Assembly (NCBI GenBank): GCA_002431545.1
Contig: DJFY01000098.1
Location: forward strand, 1-40,526
Source of the DNA: Cellvibrionales bacterium UBA5860
GTDB lineage: Bacteria > Pseudomonadota > Gammaproteobacteria > Pseudomonadales > Porticoccaceae
Direction: 5' to 3'
Length of the DNA stretch: 40,526 nucleotides
Below are positions 9,007-17,050 of this stretch, in pieces (the stretch's first letter is position 1; each line of letters begins with the position of its first letter). The notes beneath the pieces are model-generated. The model saw only the letters and a program-made list of their open reading frames with translations, searched no databases and had not been told where the DNA came from. A program made the position numbers and the translations under genes.

Positions 9007-9486
9007 TAACTCGCCTCTTCCGCGACTCGCCCAGCGTGCGTCCTCGCTGCGGCATCGCGCGGTTTCCCGGAGAAATTGCAATATGTACCGGTACGGGGCA
9101 TTCGCGGTCTAGTGGCAACAAATACCCAGCGCGCGCGCAGGCGACAAGATCGCCCGGCCGGCGGGTCGTCCTGGGTATCTTCGGAGCTTAAGTCAGCGGC
9201 GATCAACGTGTTCAATCGGATTCGGGCTGCGTGCCAGCTGGCGCGTGTCGGGGCTGCATTTCTTGGGACAGTATTTTTAGGGTAATAAAATGTCGGCAGA
9301 AAGTGTGCAAAACGCGGTCCTGGCGGTGGAAATTCCCGATCGGCCAAGTATAGCCCATGGGGCGATCTTGCTGAAAGGGTGGGCTGCCTGCCCGACCGAC
9401 GCATGTCTTATAATGCAAACCTTTTATCGCCGGGAACGCTGCCAGTGCCCCCAGACCGACGCTTGATGTCAGGGTCCTAATCTTTC
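9007..9486. other. 480-base intergenic region between divergent membrane glycosyltransferase gene and waaC
   Basis: This is the only gene-free stretch over 300 bases in the window. The short open frames in it have no family resemblance, no convincing ribosome-binding sites and compositions like random translation. A TATAAT at 9409-9414 suggests a promoter for waaC-hldE. GTACCGGTAC near 9086-9095 is a short perfect palindrome of unknown meaning. The region presumably also holds the promoter of the minus-strand gene, but I could not place it. Confidence 0.6.
9409..9414 (+). promoter_or_regulatory. Candidate -10 box for waaC-hldE
   Basis: A perfect TATAAT lies 72 bases before the waaC ATG. At 17-18 bases upstream there is only GCCTGC or TGCCTG, a poor -35, so this would be a weak or activated sigma-70 promoter. 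Prediction from sequence only. Confidence 0.4.
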
Positions 9487-10593
9487 ATGCGCGTGTTGAT
9501 CGTCAAACTCAGTTCAATGGGTGACGTCATTCAGACGTTACCTGCATTGACCGATGCGGCTAAACATATATCCGGGATTCGCTTCGACTGGGTGGTCGAC
9601 GAAACTTTTGCAGAAATCCCCCGGTGGCACGCCAGTGTGGACCGGGTGTGGGTTTCTGCGCACCGGCGCTGGCGAAGGCAGCGAACCGCATGGGCACGAG
9701 ACGGCGAGTTCCGGCAGTTCGCCGGGCAATTGCGCGCACAGCAATACGATGCGGTTGTCGACGCTCAAGGTAACTTGAAGAGTGCCGTCGTGACGGCGTT
9801 GAGTCGAGGTCGCCGTCACGGTTTCGACAGACATTCGGTGCGGGAGTGGGGGGCGCATCTGGTTTGCGGTACGCGGCATCATGTCCCGCGAGATCAGCAC
9901 GCCATATTGCGTACGCGGCGGTTGTTTGCAGATGCACTGGGTTACCCCTTTAGCGAACTCGCCCCGGATTTTTCCATTGACCTCGGTGAACAGGCGCCGT
10001 TGCCGGCAATCGATCGCTCCCGGCCCTACCTGGTCTTTGTGCAGAACGCCACCTGGACCAACAAACGCTGGCGGGAAGACCACTGGCGCCAGTTGATCGC
10101 GCTTGCCGGCAAAGCAGGGTATGGCGTCTACCTACCCTGGGGATCAACACTGGAAAAGGTCCAGGTCGAAGCGTTGGCGATCGGACAAAGCCATGTCACC
10201 GTGTTGCCGCGCCTGAGCCTGGGTCACCAGGCCCTGGTGTTGTCCGGCAGTGCCGGTGCGGTCTGCGTGGACACGGGTCTGGCGCATCTGGCCGCAGCCT
10301 TGAATGTGCCTACGGTTACCTTGTACGGCGCCACGGATCCGGCCCTTGTGGGAGCTCAGGGAGAGCGCTCGGCACATTTGTTGGCAGAAGGTTATGCCTG
10401 CGTGCCCTGCTACAAACGTTACTGTTCGTTCGAGGAAAATACTGATCACCGCGACAGCAATAATGCCAGTAACAATACGGACAACAACGTAAAAAACAGT
10501 GACGCGGCCTGTATGAAAAACCTCAGGTCCGACAGTGTCTGGGCAACCTTGCAGGCCCTGATGGCTAAACAAAAGGCCAATTTGATAAATTGA
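9487..10593 (+). CDS. waaC: ADP-heptose:LPS heptosyltransferase I
   Basis: WaaC adds the first heptose to Kdo of the LPS inner core. The GT9 N-terminus MRVLIVKLSSMGDVIQTLPA is diagnostic of WaaC. It is followed by FVQNATWTNKRW and the donor-site segment VCVDTGLAHLAAALNVP with LYGATDP. The C-terminal cysteine cluster (CVPCYKRYC, later ACM) is present but is interrupted by an Asn-rich insert at residues 318-339, with 8 Asn in 22. At 368 residues it is longer than typical WaaC (about 320-355). No strong Shine-Dalgarno precedes the ATG. The TGA overlaps an upstream in-frame TTG of hldE. Its separation from waaF by waaG, waaP and an antisense gene differs from the Pseudomonas order. Confidence 0.94.
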   Translation: MRVLIVKLSSMGDVIQTLPALTDAAKHISGIRFDWVVDETFAEIPRWHASVDRVWVSAHRRWRRQRTAWARDGEFRQFAGQLRAQQYDAVVDAQGNLKSAVVTALSRGRRHGFDRHSVREWGAHLVCGTRHHVPRDQHAILRTRRLFADALGYPFSELAPDFSIDLGEQAPLPAIDRSRPYLVFVQNATWTNKRWREDHWRQLIALAGKAGYGVYLPWGSTLEKVQVEALAIGQSHVTVLPRLSLGHQALVLSGSAGAVCVDTGLAHLAAALNVPTVTLYGATDPALVGAQGERSAHLLAEGYACVPCYKRYCSFEENTDHRDSNNASNNTDNNVKNSDAACMKNLRSDSVWATLQALMAKQKANLIN

Positions 10594-10610
10594 CGCATGG
10601 CTTAACTGCT

Positions 10611-10616
10611 GGAGGT
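10611..10616 (+). promoter_or_regulatory. Shine-Dalgarno that fixes the hldE start
   Basis: GGAGGT, a near-perfect anti-16S match, lies 3 bases before TTG 10620. It argues for that TTG and against the TTG at 10590, which overlaps the waaC stop and has no such site. Confidence 0.75.
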
Positions 10617-10619
10617 CAC

Positions 10620-12056
10620 TTGAAGGAACTCAACCCGAGGTTTGACAGCGCCCAGGTGCTCGTTGTTGGCGATGTGATGCTCGACCGTTACTGGCACGGA
10701 GGTGCCTCGCGTATTTCCCCCGAGGCGCCGGTGCCGGTGGTGAAAGTGGATCAGCTGGAAGATCGCGTCGGCGGCGCCGGCAACGTGGCTTTAAATATCG
10801 CGTCGCTCGGCGCGGGTGCCGCCCTGGTGGGTATCGTCGGTCGCGACGAAGCGGCCCGGTCCCTGCAGGAGAGACTGCACGCTGCGGGCATTCACACCAG
10901 CTTGCAGGCGGCGGAAAACCGGCCCACGGTGACCAAGCTTCGCGTGATCAGCCGCCAGCAACAGCTGCTGCGCATGGATTTCGAGGAGGCCTTCAGCAGC
11001 GAAGACAGCGCGGCAGTGGTGCAACGGGCAGTCGAATTGATGCAAGGTGTATCGGTGTTGGTATTGTCCGATTACGCCAAAGGCGCCCTGCGCGACCCGC
11101 AGCCGCTTATAGCGGCCGCGCGATCGTTGGGTGTCAAGGTTTTGGTTGATCCCAAGGGCAATGATTTCGTCCGCTATGCCGGCGCCACTTTACTAACGCC
11201 TAATTACGCCGAATTTGAAGCGGTGGTCGGTGGTTGCCCCGACGAAGCGACGCTGGTCGCCAAGGGCCATGAGTTGATCGACAGGCTGCAGCTCGAAGCT
11301 TTGTTGATCACGCGTGGCGAACGCGGCGTGACCTTGCTACGAGGTAGTGCGCCGCCCCTGCATTTGCCGGCGCGCGCCAGGGAAGTCTACGATGTCACCG
11401 GCGCGGGGGATACGGTGATTGCCGTGCTGGCCAGCGCCCTCGGCGCCGGGCAGGATTTGCCGACGGCGGTGGGTCTGGCCAACCTGGCCGCCGGCATTGT
11501 CGTGGGCAAGCTGGGCACTGCGACGGTCAGTGCGCCGGAACTGCGGCGTGCGATCAACGCCGAGCGCGGCGTCGAGCGCGGTGTGGTCAACGAAGCCCAG
11601 TTGCTGGCAGATATTGCCGATGCTCGGGACAGCGCCGGGAAAAAGCCCGAGAAAATCGTTTTCACCAACGGTTGTTTCGACATCTTGCACGCGGGCCATG
11701 TCGGCTATCTAGAGGAGGCGCGCAAGCTGGGTGACCGCCTCGTCGTCGCGGTCAATGACGATGCGTCGGTGCGTCGCCTCAAGGGTTCGGGGCGACCGAT
11801 CAATCCGGCCGAGCGGCGGGCTGCGGTACTTGCTGGTCTGGAGTCGGTGGACTGGGTGCTGACTTTTGCCGACGACACGCCCGAGCGGCTGCTGTCACTG
11901 ATCAAGCCCGATGTGCTGGTTAAAGGCGGTGACTATAAAAAAGAAGAAGTAGTCGGCTGGCAGATTGTCGAGGCTTACGGTGGCGAAGTCTGTACACTGG
12001 CCTTTTTGGATGATTGCTCTACCACCGCCATTGTCAACAAAATCCAGGGCGAATAG
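10620..12056 (+). CDS. hldE: Bifunctional D-beta-D-heptose 7-phosphate kinase / heptose 1-phosphate adenylyltransferase
   Basis: HldE carries out two steps of ADP-heptose synthesis: phosphorylation of heptose 7-phosphate at C1 and, after dephosphorylation by GmhB, transfer of AMP. The N-terminal PfkB/ribokinase domain shows VVGDVMLDRYWHG, GGAGNVALN and the catalytic TGAGDTVIAVLA. The C-terminal nucleotidyltransferase domain shows FTNGCFDILHAGHVGYLEEA with the HxGH-type motif, then VNDDASVRRLKG. From TTG 10620 the protein is 478 residues, nearly identical in length to E. coli HldE (477), and starts MKELNPRF; a TTG 10 codons earlier is less likely. It is probably co-transcribed with waaC and supplies that enzyme's substrate. 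Confidence 0.96.
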   Translation: MKELNPRFDSAQVLVVGDVMLDRYWHGGASRISPEAPVPVVKVDQLEDRVGGAGNVALNIASLGAGAALVGIVGRDEAARSLQERLHAAGIHTSLQAAENRPTVTKLRVISRQQQLLRMDFEEAFSSEDSAAVVQRAVELMQGVSVLVLSDYAKGALRDPQPLIAAARSLGVKVLVDPKGNDFVRYAGATLLTPNYAEFEAVVGGCPDEATLVAKGHELIDRLQLEALLITRGERGVTLLRGSAPPLHLPARAREVYDVTGAGDTVIAVLASALGAGQDLPTAVGLANLAAGIVVGKLGTATVSAPELRRAINAERGVERGVVNEAQLLADIADARDSAGKKPEKIVFTNGCFDILHAGHVGYLEEARKLGDRLVVAVNDDASVRRLKGSGRPINPAERRAAVLAGLESVDWVLTFADDTPERLLSLIKPDVLVKGGDYKKEEVVGWQIVEAYGGEVCTLAFLDDCSTTAIVNKIQGE

Positions 12057-12071
12057 TTTTAAGTGCTTAGC

Positions 12072-12875
12072 TTAAGAGCTATCGCACGCCAGGGCTGCAG
12101 CCTGTGCCCTGTCGATATTGGCGAGCAAATGGGTCGGGTCGATAGTGCCGATAACGACACTGCTGACGCCGGGGTGGGCAAAAATCATGTTGAAAGTGGC
12201 GGCGACCGGGTCGGTATTTAAGCCGGGCGACAGGTGGCCGCTGGCCAGCGCCTTTTTAATCAACACGCCTTTGCCCAGCGCATGACAGTCGTCGATCACC
12301 GGGATTTCATCCTGGTGTTGCAGATTCCAGCAGGCCATCACGACATCTGACTTCAGCGCGGCCAGGCGACCGCCTTCGACGCTTTTGGTCGACATGCCAA
12401 AGGCGCGAATCTTGCCCAGCTGTTTTAGTTCAGCGAGCGCATCGAGGGTGCCGTGGCGGTTAATGATATCCAGGTCGTCGCCATTTGAATGCACCAGAAC
12501 GATATCGATGACATCGGTTTTCAGGCGTTTCAAGCTGCGATCGACGCTGAACCGCGTGTGCTCCGGTGAAAAATCAAAACGGGATTGCCCCGATTCAAAT
12601 TCCTCGCCCACTTTGCTGCAAATAATCCAGTGCTGGCGTTGACCCTGCAGCAACGTGCCTAGTCTGGATTCGCTGCTGCCATAGGCGGGGGCCGTGTCGA
12701 TCAGATTGATGCCGCGTTCGCGGGCCAGGGCAATAAGTGTTTTTGCCTGTTTATCGTCGGGCAATTCAAAGGAGCTGGGGTATTTGACGCCTTCGCGCCG
12801 ACCCAGCTTGACTGTACCCAGGCCGAGAATGCTGACAGCCAGCCCCGTACTGCCGAGCGACCGTTTGACCAACAT
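12072..12875 (-). CDS. Aldo/keto reductase family oxidoreductase
   Basis: The 267-residue protein is an NADP(H)-type aldo/keto reductase of the small (beta/alpha)8 kind. The full catalytic tetrad is visible: D60 and Y65 in IDTAPAYGSSE, K88 in ICSKVGEEF and H129 in IVLVHSNGDD. The substrate is unknown. Its ATG follows directly on the TGA of the upstream FAD enzyme (TGA then ATG, no gap), so the two are almost certainly translated together and may act on related substrates. It converges on hldE with a 15-base gap. A similar oxidoreductase pair lies in the corresponding region of P. aeruginosa, as far as I recall. Confidence 0.9.
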   Translation of the reverse strand: MLVKRSLGSTGLAVSILGLGTVKLGRREGVKYPSSFELPDDKQAKTLIALARERGINLIDTAPAYGSSESRLGTLLQGQRQHWIICSKVGEEFESGQSRFDFSPEHTRFSVDRSLKRLKTDVIDIVLVHSNGDDLDIINRHGTLDALAELKQLGKIRAFGMSTKSVEGGRLAALKSDVVMACWNLQHQDEIPVIDDCHALGKGVLIKKALASGHLSPGLNTDPVAATFNMIFAHPGVSSVVIGTIDPTHLLANIDRAQAAALACDSS

Positions 12876-14075
12876 TCAGGTAAAGGCCTCAGCCCAGGGC
12901 GTGGCTGCGATGGTCGGTTGCGGCAATGGCAGCTCGATGTCTTCGCGTGCGCTTCCCGGCTGCAGGATTTTCCGTGCCTGCAGCAAGGTGCTGACCTGCT
13001 GTCCTAGGTTCGGTGCGAGTGTCAGCTTGACGGGCCAGGCCGCGATGACATTGGGGCAGGTGTCGACCCAGCCCGCATAGGCCTGGTCGGGTCGCACCAG
13101 GTTTTTTTGCCGGGGTTCGGCGCGCTCGATGGCCAGGGTGGCCCAAGCGGCATCGCCGAGATCGATCCAGGGAAACAGTTTCCCCAGTTCGGCTTTGGCC
13201 TGCGCGATCAGTTGATCTGGCAGGGTTTCGACGCCCTGTTCAGCCAGTTCGCCGCCCAGGTACCAGACGGCGCAGCCGTCCTCCAGACGGTGACTGGAGA
13301 TGGTCAGTCGCGGCGTCGTCGATGCGCCCAGGCAATGGCCGTAGAACGTTGGCAGGGCAGGATGTTTGACCATCACCTGCTGCAGGGGCCTGCGTTGCAT
13401 GCTTGGCTTACCGGCGCCGAGCGCGGAGAGCAGGGCTTCGTTGCCCAGTCCCGCGGCGAAAATCAAGGCCCGGCTGCGCACGCTGCAGGTGGTGTCCCCG
13501 TCAACGATCTGCAGCGTCGCCTCACCGGAACTTTTGTCGCGTGCAATACGGCTTTGCCGCCAGTCAATTTTGTAGATATGCGCGCGCGCATTGTCGGCGA
13601 GACGGCGCACGATGTCGGGGGTGTCGAGGACGATATCAACCAGTCGGTATACGCTGCCCCGAAAATCCGCGTGTTGCAGTGCCGTCGGATAGTCCGCGGG
13701 TGCGAGTTTATCGGCGCGGCCACGCAGGGCGTGGCTGGCAAAAAAAGCCGAGAGTTTGCTGCCTGGCGCGTTGGTCGACCACAGGTAAAAGTGTTCACTC
13801 AATACGCTGCTGCCCCTGAGGTCGACATCGCCCTCTCCGCGGAGACAGCGTGACCAGTATTCGGGCATATCGGCGATGGCTTCGGAAGCGCCGGATAATG
13901 CGCCGCTCAGGGTGTATTTGATGCCGCCGTGTATCATCCCCTGACTGGCCATGGTCTGCCCGCGGCCCAGTGCCTCGTGCTCCAGCAAGATCGCGCTATA
14001 GCCTTCGTTGCGCAGACGGTTCAGCAACCACAGACCGGCGATACCACCGCCAATAATGGTGATGTCATTTACCAG
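12876..14075 (-). CDS. FAD-dependent oxidoreductase (DAO/glycine-oxidase-like), non-canonical start
   Basis: The protein has an N-terminal FAD-binding Rossmann motif IIGGGIAGLWLL (GxGxxG) followed by ILLEHEALGRGQTMASQGMIHGG, typical of the DAO/GlpD-like FAD oxidoreductases. The C-terminal part (AWPVKLTLAPNLGQQV) contributes the rest of the cofactor site. The substrate is unknown. The Rossmann motif lies upstream of every ATG, GTG or TTG in the frame; the first such codon, TTG 14027, falls inside the motif's helix. The likeliest starts are CTG 14075 (used here, 399 residues) or ATT 14084; neither has a clear Shine-Dalgarno. The frame stays open upstream into the antisense of waaA. The gene is translationally coupled to the aldo/keto reductase. 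Confidence 0.82.
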   Translation of the reverse strand: MVNDITIIGGGIAGLWLLNRLRNEGYSAILLEHEALGRGQTMASQGMIHGGIKYTLSGALSGASEAIADMPEYWSRCLRGEGDVDLRGSSVLSEHFYLWSTNAPGSKLSAFFASHALRGRADKLAPADYPTALQHADFRGSVYRLVDIVLDTPDIVRRLADNARAHIYKIDWRQSRIARDKSSGEATLQIVDGDTTCSVRSRALIFAAGLGNEALLSALGAGKPSMQRRPLQQVMVKHPALPTFYGHCLGASTTPRLTISSHRLEDGCAVWYLGGELAEQGVETLPDQLIAQAKAELGKLFPWIDLGDAAWATLAIERAEPRQKNLVRPDQAYAGWVDTCPNVIAAWPVKLTLAPNLGQQVSTLLQARKILQPGSAREDIELPLPQPTIAATPWAEAFT

Positions 14076-14164
14076 GGATGTAATGGCTTGCTGGGTGATG
14101 CCGGCGTTTCCTGTATCGTCTGTGGTACGACAGGGCGTTAGTATAGCGCCTGCCGAATAATGAT

Positions 14165-14170
14165 AAGGAG
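14165..14170 (+). promoter_or_regulatory. Shine-Dalgarno that fixes the waaA start
   Basis: AAGGAG (followed by GG) lies 5 bases before TTG 14176, ideal spacing, supporting the TTG start of waaA. Confidence 0.75.
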
Positions 14171-14175
14171 GGCTT

Positions 14176-15459
14176 TTGCCCAGAGCGCTTTATACCTTTG
14201 CTTTATATTTGCTGACGCCATTCATCTTGTGTCGCCTGCTATGGCGTGCCCGCAAGGCTCCCGCCTACGCGCGCCGGTGGCGCGAGCGATTCGGTTTTGT
14301 CCCTTGGTCGAACGCCGATCCCGGCGCAATCTGGATACATGCCGTGTCCGTTGGTGAAACGCTGGCTGCGGTGCCGGTCATCAGGGCGCTCCAGGCGGGT
14401 TATCCGGAGGTGCCCCTGGTGGTGACGACGACGACGCCCACCGGCTCGGAGCAGGTGCGTAAGGTTTTCGGCGACAGCGTGCGGCACAGTTACTGTCCCT
14501 ACGATCTGCCCGGTGCCGTCAGACGTTTTGTTCGCCGAACCCGGCCCAGGCTGGTGATTATCATGGAGACCGAGTTGTGGCCCAACCTGCTGGCCATATG
14601 CAAGCACAACGATATTCCCACGGTGCTCGCCAATGCCCGCCTGTCCGAAAAATCGGCACGGGGCTACCGAAAGCTCGGTGTGCTCGTGAAGTTAATGCTG
14701 GCAGACATTACACGGGTCACCGCTCAGGCTGAAGCCGATGCACAGCGCTTCGTTGAGCTGGGTCTGGCGCGGGACAAGCTCCAGATCACCGGCAATATCA
14801 AATTCGACCTGGAGATCAGCGACATGCTGAAACAACAGGCCCGCCAGTTGAAGCAGGCGTGGCGGTGCGCAGATTCGCGTCCGGTATTGCTGGCGGCGAG
14901 CACTCACCGGGGAGAGGATGAAATCATCCTGAAGGCTTTTGACGCTGTGCTCAGCACATACACCGGGGCGCTGTTGGTTCTGGTGCCCCGTCATCCCGAG
15001 CGTTTTAACGAAGTCGCCGAGCTTTGTCTGCAGCACGGTCATACTTTGACGCGGCGCAGCGCCGGGGCGCCAGTCACTCCGGAAACTCAGGTGTTACTGG
15101 GCGATACCATGGGCGAACTGTTATTGTTTTGCGGCGCAGCGGATGTGGTCTTCGTCGGTGGTAGCCTGGTGCCGGTGGGGGGACACAATCTGATCGAGCC
15201 GGCAGCCTGGGGTGTGCCCGTGCTGAGTGGCCCGGCGCTGTTTAACTTCGCGGAAGTGGCCGCCAAATTGCAGGCAGTGGGCGGTATGGCGATATGTGCG
15301 GATGCCGAGGAACTTACAGCCGCCGTTTTGCGACTGCTCGGCGACCGGGAAGCTTATCAGCGCATGGCGGCGTCGGCGAAGTCCGTCGCTGACGCAAATC
15401 GCGGTGCGCTGAAAAAGCTTACTGACTCTCTTGCTGGGTTTCTGGTGGATTCTTGTTGA
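14176..15459 (+). CDS. waaA: 3-deoxy-D-manno-octulosonic acid (Kdo) transferase
   Basis: WaaA (KdtA) transfers Kdo from CMP-Kdo to lipid IVA at the cytoplasmic face of the inner membrane, a step needed for lipid A maturation and core assembly. The 427-residue length matches E. coli (425). Visible are an N-terminal membrane anchor (LYTFALYLLTPFILCRLLW), HAVSVGETLAAVPV with the GE acceptor region, METELWPNLL, and the GT30 donor-site motif GGSLVPVGGHNLIEPA. The TTG start is supported by AAGGAG at the right spacing. The 3' end overlaps the 3' end of the convergent tolC gene by 41 bases. Confidence 0.97.
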   Translation: MPRALYTFALYLLTPFILCRLLWRARKAPAYARRWRERFGFVPWSNADPGAIWIHAVSVGETLAAVPVIRALQAGYPEVPLVVTTTTPTGSEQVRKVFGDSVRHSYCPYDLPGAVRRFVRRTRPRLVIIMETELWPNLLAICKHNDIPTVLANARLSEKSARGYRKLGVLVKLMLADITRVTAQAEADAQRFVELGLARDKLQITGNIKFDLEISDMLKQQARQLKQAWRCADSRPVLLAASTHRGEDEIILKAFDAVLSTYTGALLVLVPRHPERFNEVAELCLQHGHTLTRRSAGAPVTPETQVLLGDTMGELLLFCGAADVVFVGGSLVPVGGHNLIEPAAWGVPVLSGPALFNFAEVAAKLQAVGGMAICADAEELTAAVLRLLGDREAYQRMAASAKSVADANRGALKKLTDSLAGFLVDSC

Positions 15460-16897
15460 TTTTCTGTTGCTGGTCGAGCCACTTATCTAATTGCCCGATG
15501 TCTTCCGGGCTCAACTGGCCAGCTACCTCTTTGAGAGCCAGCAGACTGTTGATGTAATCGAAGCGGGCATTGGCGTAGTTGCGTTGTGCCTGGTACAGCG
15601 TGCGCTGGGAAAACAGCACGTCGACGATATTGCGCGTGCCGACCTCATACCCTGCTTCCGTGGCTTCCAGCGCGCTCTTCGCCGAGGTGATGGCTTGTTT
15701 GCGAGCCTTAACGCGCGCGGCATCGGTTTTAACCTGCATATGCTGGGAGCGCGCTTCCTGTGTGGTGTTGCGCTGAGCCAGAGTGTATTCCTCCTGTGCC
15801 TGGACGAACTCCTGATAAGCTTTTCTTCGCTCGGCACTGATCAGCCCGCCGGTAAAGATAGGTGCGTCGAGTCGAACGGAAAACACAGTGGGTTCGTTAT
15901 CCTCGGCAAAGGGTTGTACCGCGCCGTCCGGGTCGCGAACAAAGTGCCCGTCCCGGTGGGTATTGGAATAGCTCAGGTTGGCTGTCACCTTGGGCAGGTG
16001 TTCTGCTTTCTTGGCCCGGGCGTTTTTTTCCGCGGCTTCCTTGGCGAGTTGCGCGGTTTTTAAATTGTAGTTATTGGTCAGGGCAAATTTGACCCATGCA
16101 TCGCCATCAGCGGGTTCCGCAGGCGCCACCGGAAACTGACTGGAAAGCCCGGCAAGTTCAGAGTGTTGCTGGCCGGTAATGACTTCCAGGCCCTCAAAGG
16201 CGATCTCGAGTTCGGAGCGCGCGTTGAGGCTGTTGACCAGGGCGTCGTCGTAGGCGGCCTGGGCTTCGTGCACGTCAGTGATAGGCAGCAGCCCGACTTC
16301 GAAGCGTTCTTTAGTTTGTTCAAGCTGGCGGCCGATGGCGCGCTGCTCCGCCAGTGATGTCGTCAGGGTTTCGCTGGCGCGCAATACGGCGAAATAGGCG
16401 TCGGCGACGCGAATGATGGTCGCCTGCTGGTCAGCAGCGAGTTGAGCTTCTGCCCTTTCATCCAGATCGTAACCCCGTTTGAACGAAAACCATGCCGGCA
16501 GATCGAACAGAGGCTGGCTGAGCGAGAGCGCGTAATATTCTGTCTCGTCGTCGTTGTCGCCGGCTGCGCCCACCGGAATCCCGCCGCCAAAATTAAGCGT
16601 GCGAAAGCTGGCGGTGTCGCCATCGCCGTCGGAGAACTCGGCGGTGCCCTGAATTTTTGGCAGAAGGCCGGCGCGAGCCAGGGGGATGGATTCCTTGCCG
16701 ATCTTGTAGGCAGCGTTGGCGGCCCGAAGTTGCGGGTCGTTGGACAGCGCCAGTTGGTAGATGTGAGCCAGGGTTTCGGCGCCCAGGGCGGCGGGGCAAA
16801 GTCCGACCGCCAGGAGCGTCAGGAGGGTGCGGAAAAGATGAAATGCCCTGTCCGACCAGCCGGCCTCCCCCGGTGGGGTATTTGAGTTTGACATCAC
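15419..16897 (-). CDS. tolC: TolC-family outer membrane efflux/secretion channel
   Basis: TolC proteins are trimeric outer-membrane channels that span the periplasm and serve tripartite drug pumps and type I secretion. The 492-residue product has an N-terminal signal peptide (hydrophobic LFRTLLTLLAVGLCPAALGA, cleavage likely after ALGA, n-region unusually long) and two internally repeated outer-membrane-factor halves. The second half carries APIFTGGLISAERRKAYQEF and GYEVGTRNIVDVLFSQ, typical of TolC. The start may be GTG 16897 or ATG 16894; TAGAGGC lies 6 to 9 bases upstream, with slightly better spacing for GTG. The C-terminus (Gln- and Asn-rich) is encoded within the waaA overlap. It is divergent from nudF, as tolC is from nudF in E. 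coli. Confidence 0.94.
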   Translation of the reverse strand: MMSNSNTPPGEAGWSDRAFHLFRTLLTLLAVGLCPAALGAETLAHIYQLALSNDPQLRAANAAYKIGKESIPLARAGLLPKIQGTAEFSDGDGDTASFRTLNFGGGIPVGAAGDNDDETEYYALSLSQPLFDLPAWFSFKRGYDLDERAEAQLAADQQATIIRVADAYFAVLRASETLTTSLAEQRAIGRQLEQTKERFEVGLLPITDVHEAQAAYDDALVNSLNARSELEIAFEGLEVITGQQHSELAGLSSQFPVAPAEPADGDAWVKFALTNNYNLKTAQLAKEAAEKNARAKKAEHLPKVTANLSYSNTHRDGHFVRDPDGAVQPFAEDNEPTVFSVRLDAPIFTGGLISAERRKAYQEFVQAQEEYTLAQRNTTQEARSQHMQVKTDAARVKARKQAITSAKSALEATEAGYEVGTRNIVDVLFSQRTLYQAQRNYANARFDYINSLLALKEVAGQLSPEDIGQLDKWLDQQQKINKNPPETQQESQ

Positions 16898-16925
16898 TGC
16901 TAAGCCTCTAGATTTTAACCGCAGG

Positions 16926-16955
16926 AGTGTAGCAGATGAGTTGTTGCATTGTCCT
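16926..16955 (-). promoter_or_regulatory. Candidate tolC promoter
   Basis: On the minus strand TACACT (16926-16931) has an extended -10 TGC immediately before it, and AGGACA (16950-16955) lies 18 bases upstream, matching four bases of TTGACA. It sits about 30 bases before the tolC start. Prediction from sequence only. Confidence 0.4.
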
Positions 16956-17050
16956 GTTGGCCCGGTCTGGGCAGGCTGCTAGAGTGTTTGCGTTGGATAC
17001 TTAAGTGAGATTGCTGGCGCTCGGATAGACGTTGGGGTGACGGAAATATT

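Noticed and set aside
9086..9095. GTACCGGTAC palindrome in the 480-base gap
   Set aside because: A 10-base palindrome is common by chance and nothing ties it to a regulator.
12057..12080. TTAAG...CTTAA hairpin between convergent hldE and the aldo/keto reductase gene
   Set aside because: The stem is five AU-rich pairs and too weak to call as a terminator.
13107..13853. 248-codon plus-strand frame opposite the FAD oxidoreductase
   Set aside because: It is antisense to a gene with conserved FAD-enzyme motifs and shows no independent support.
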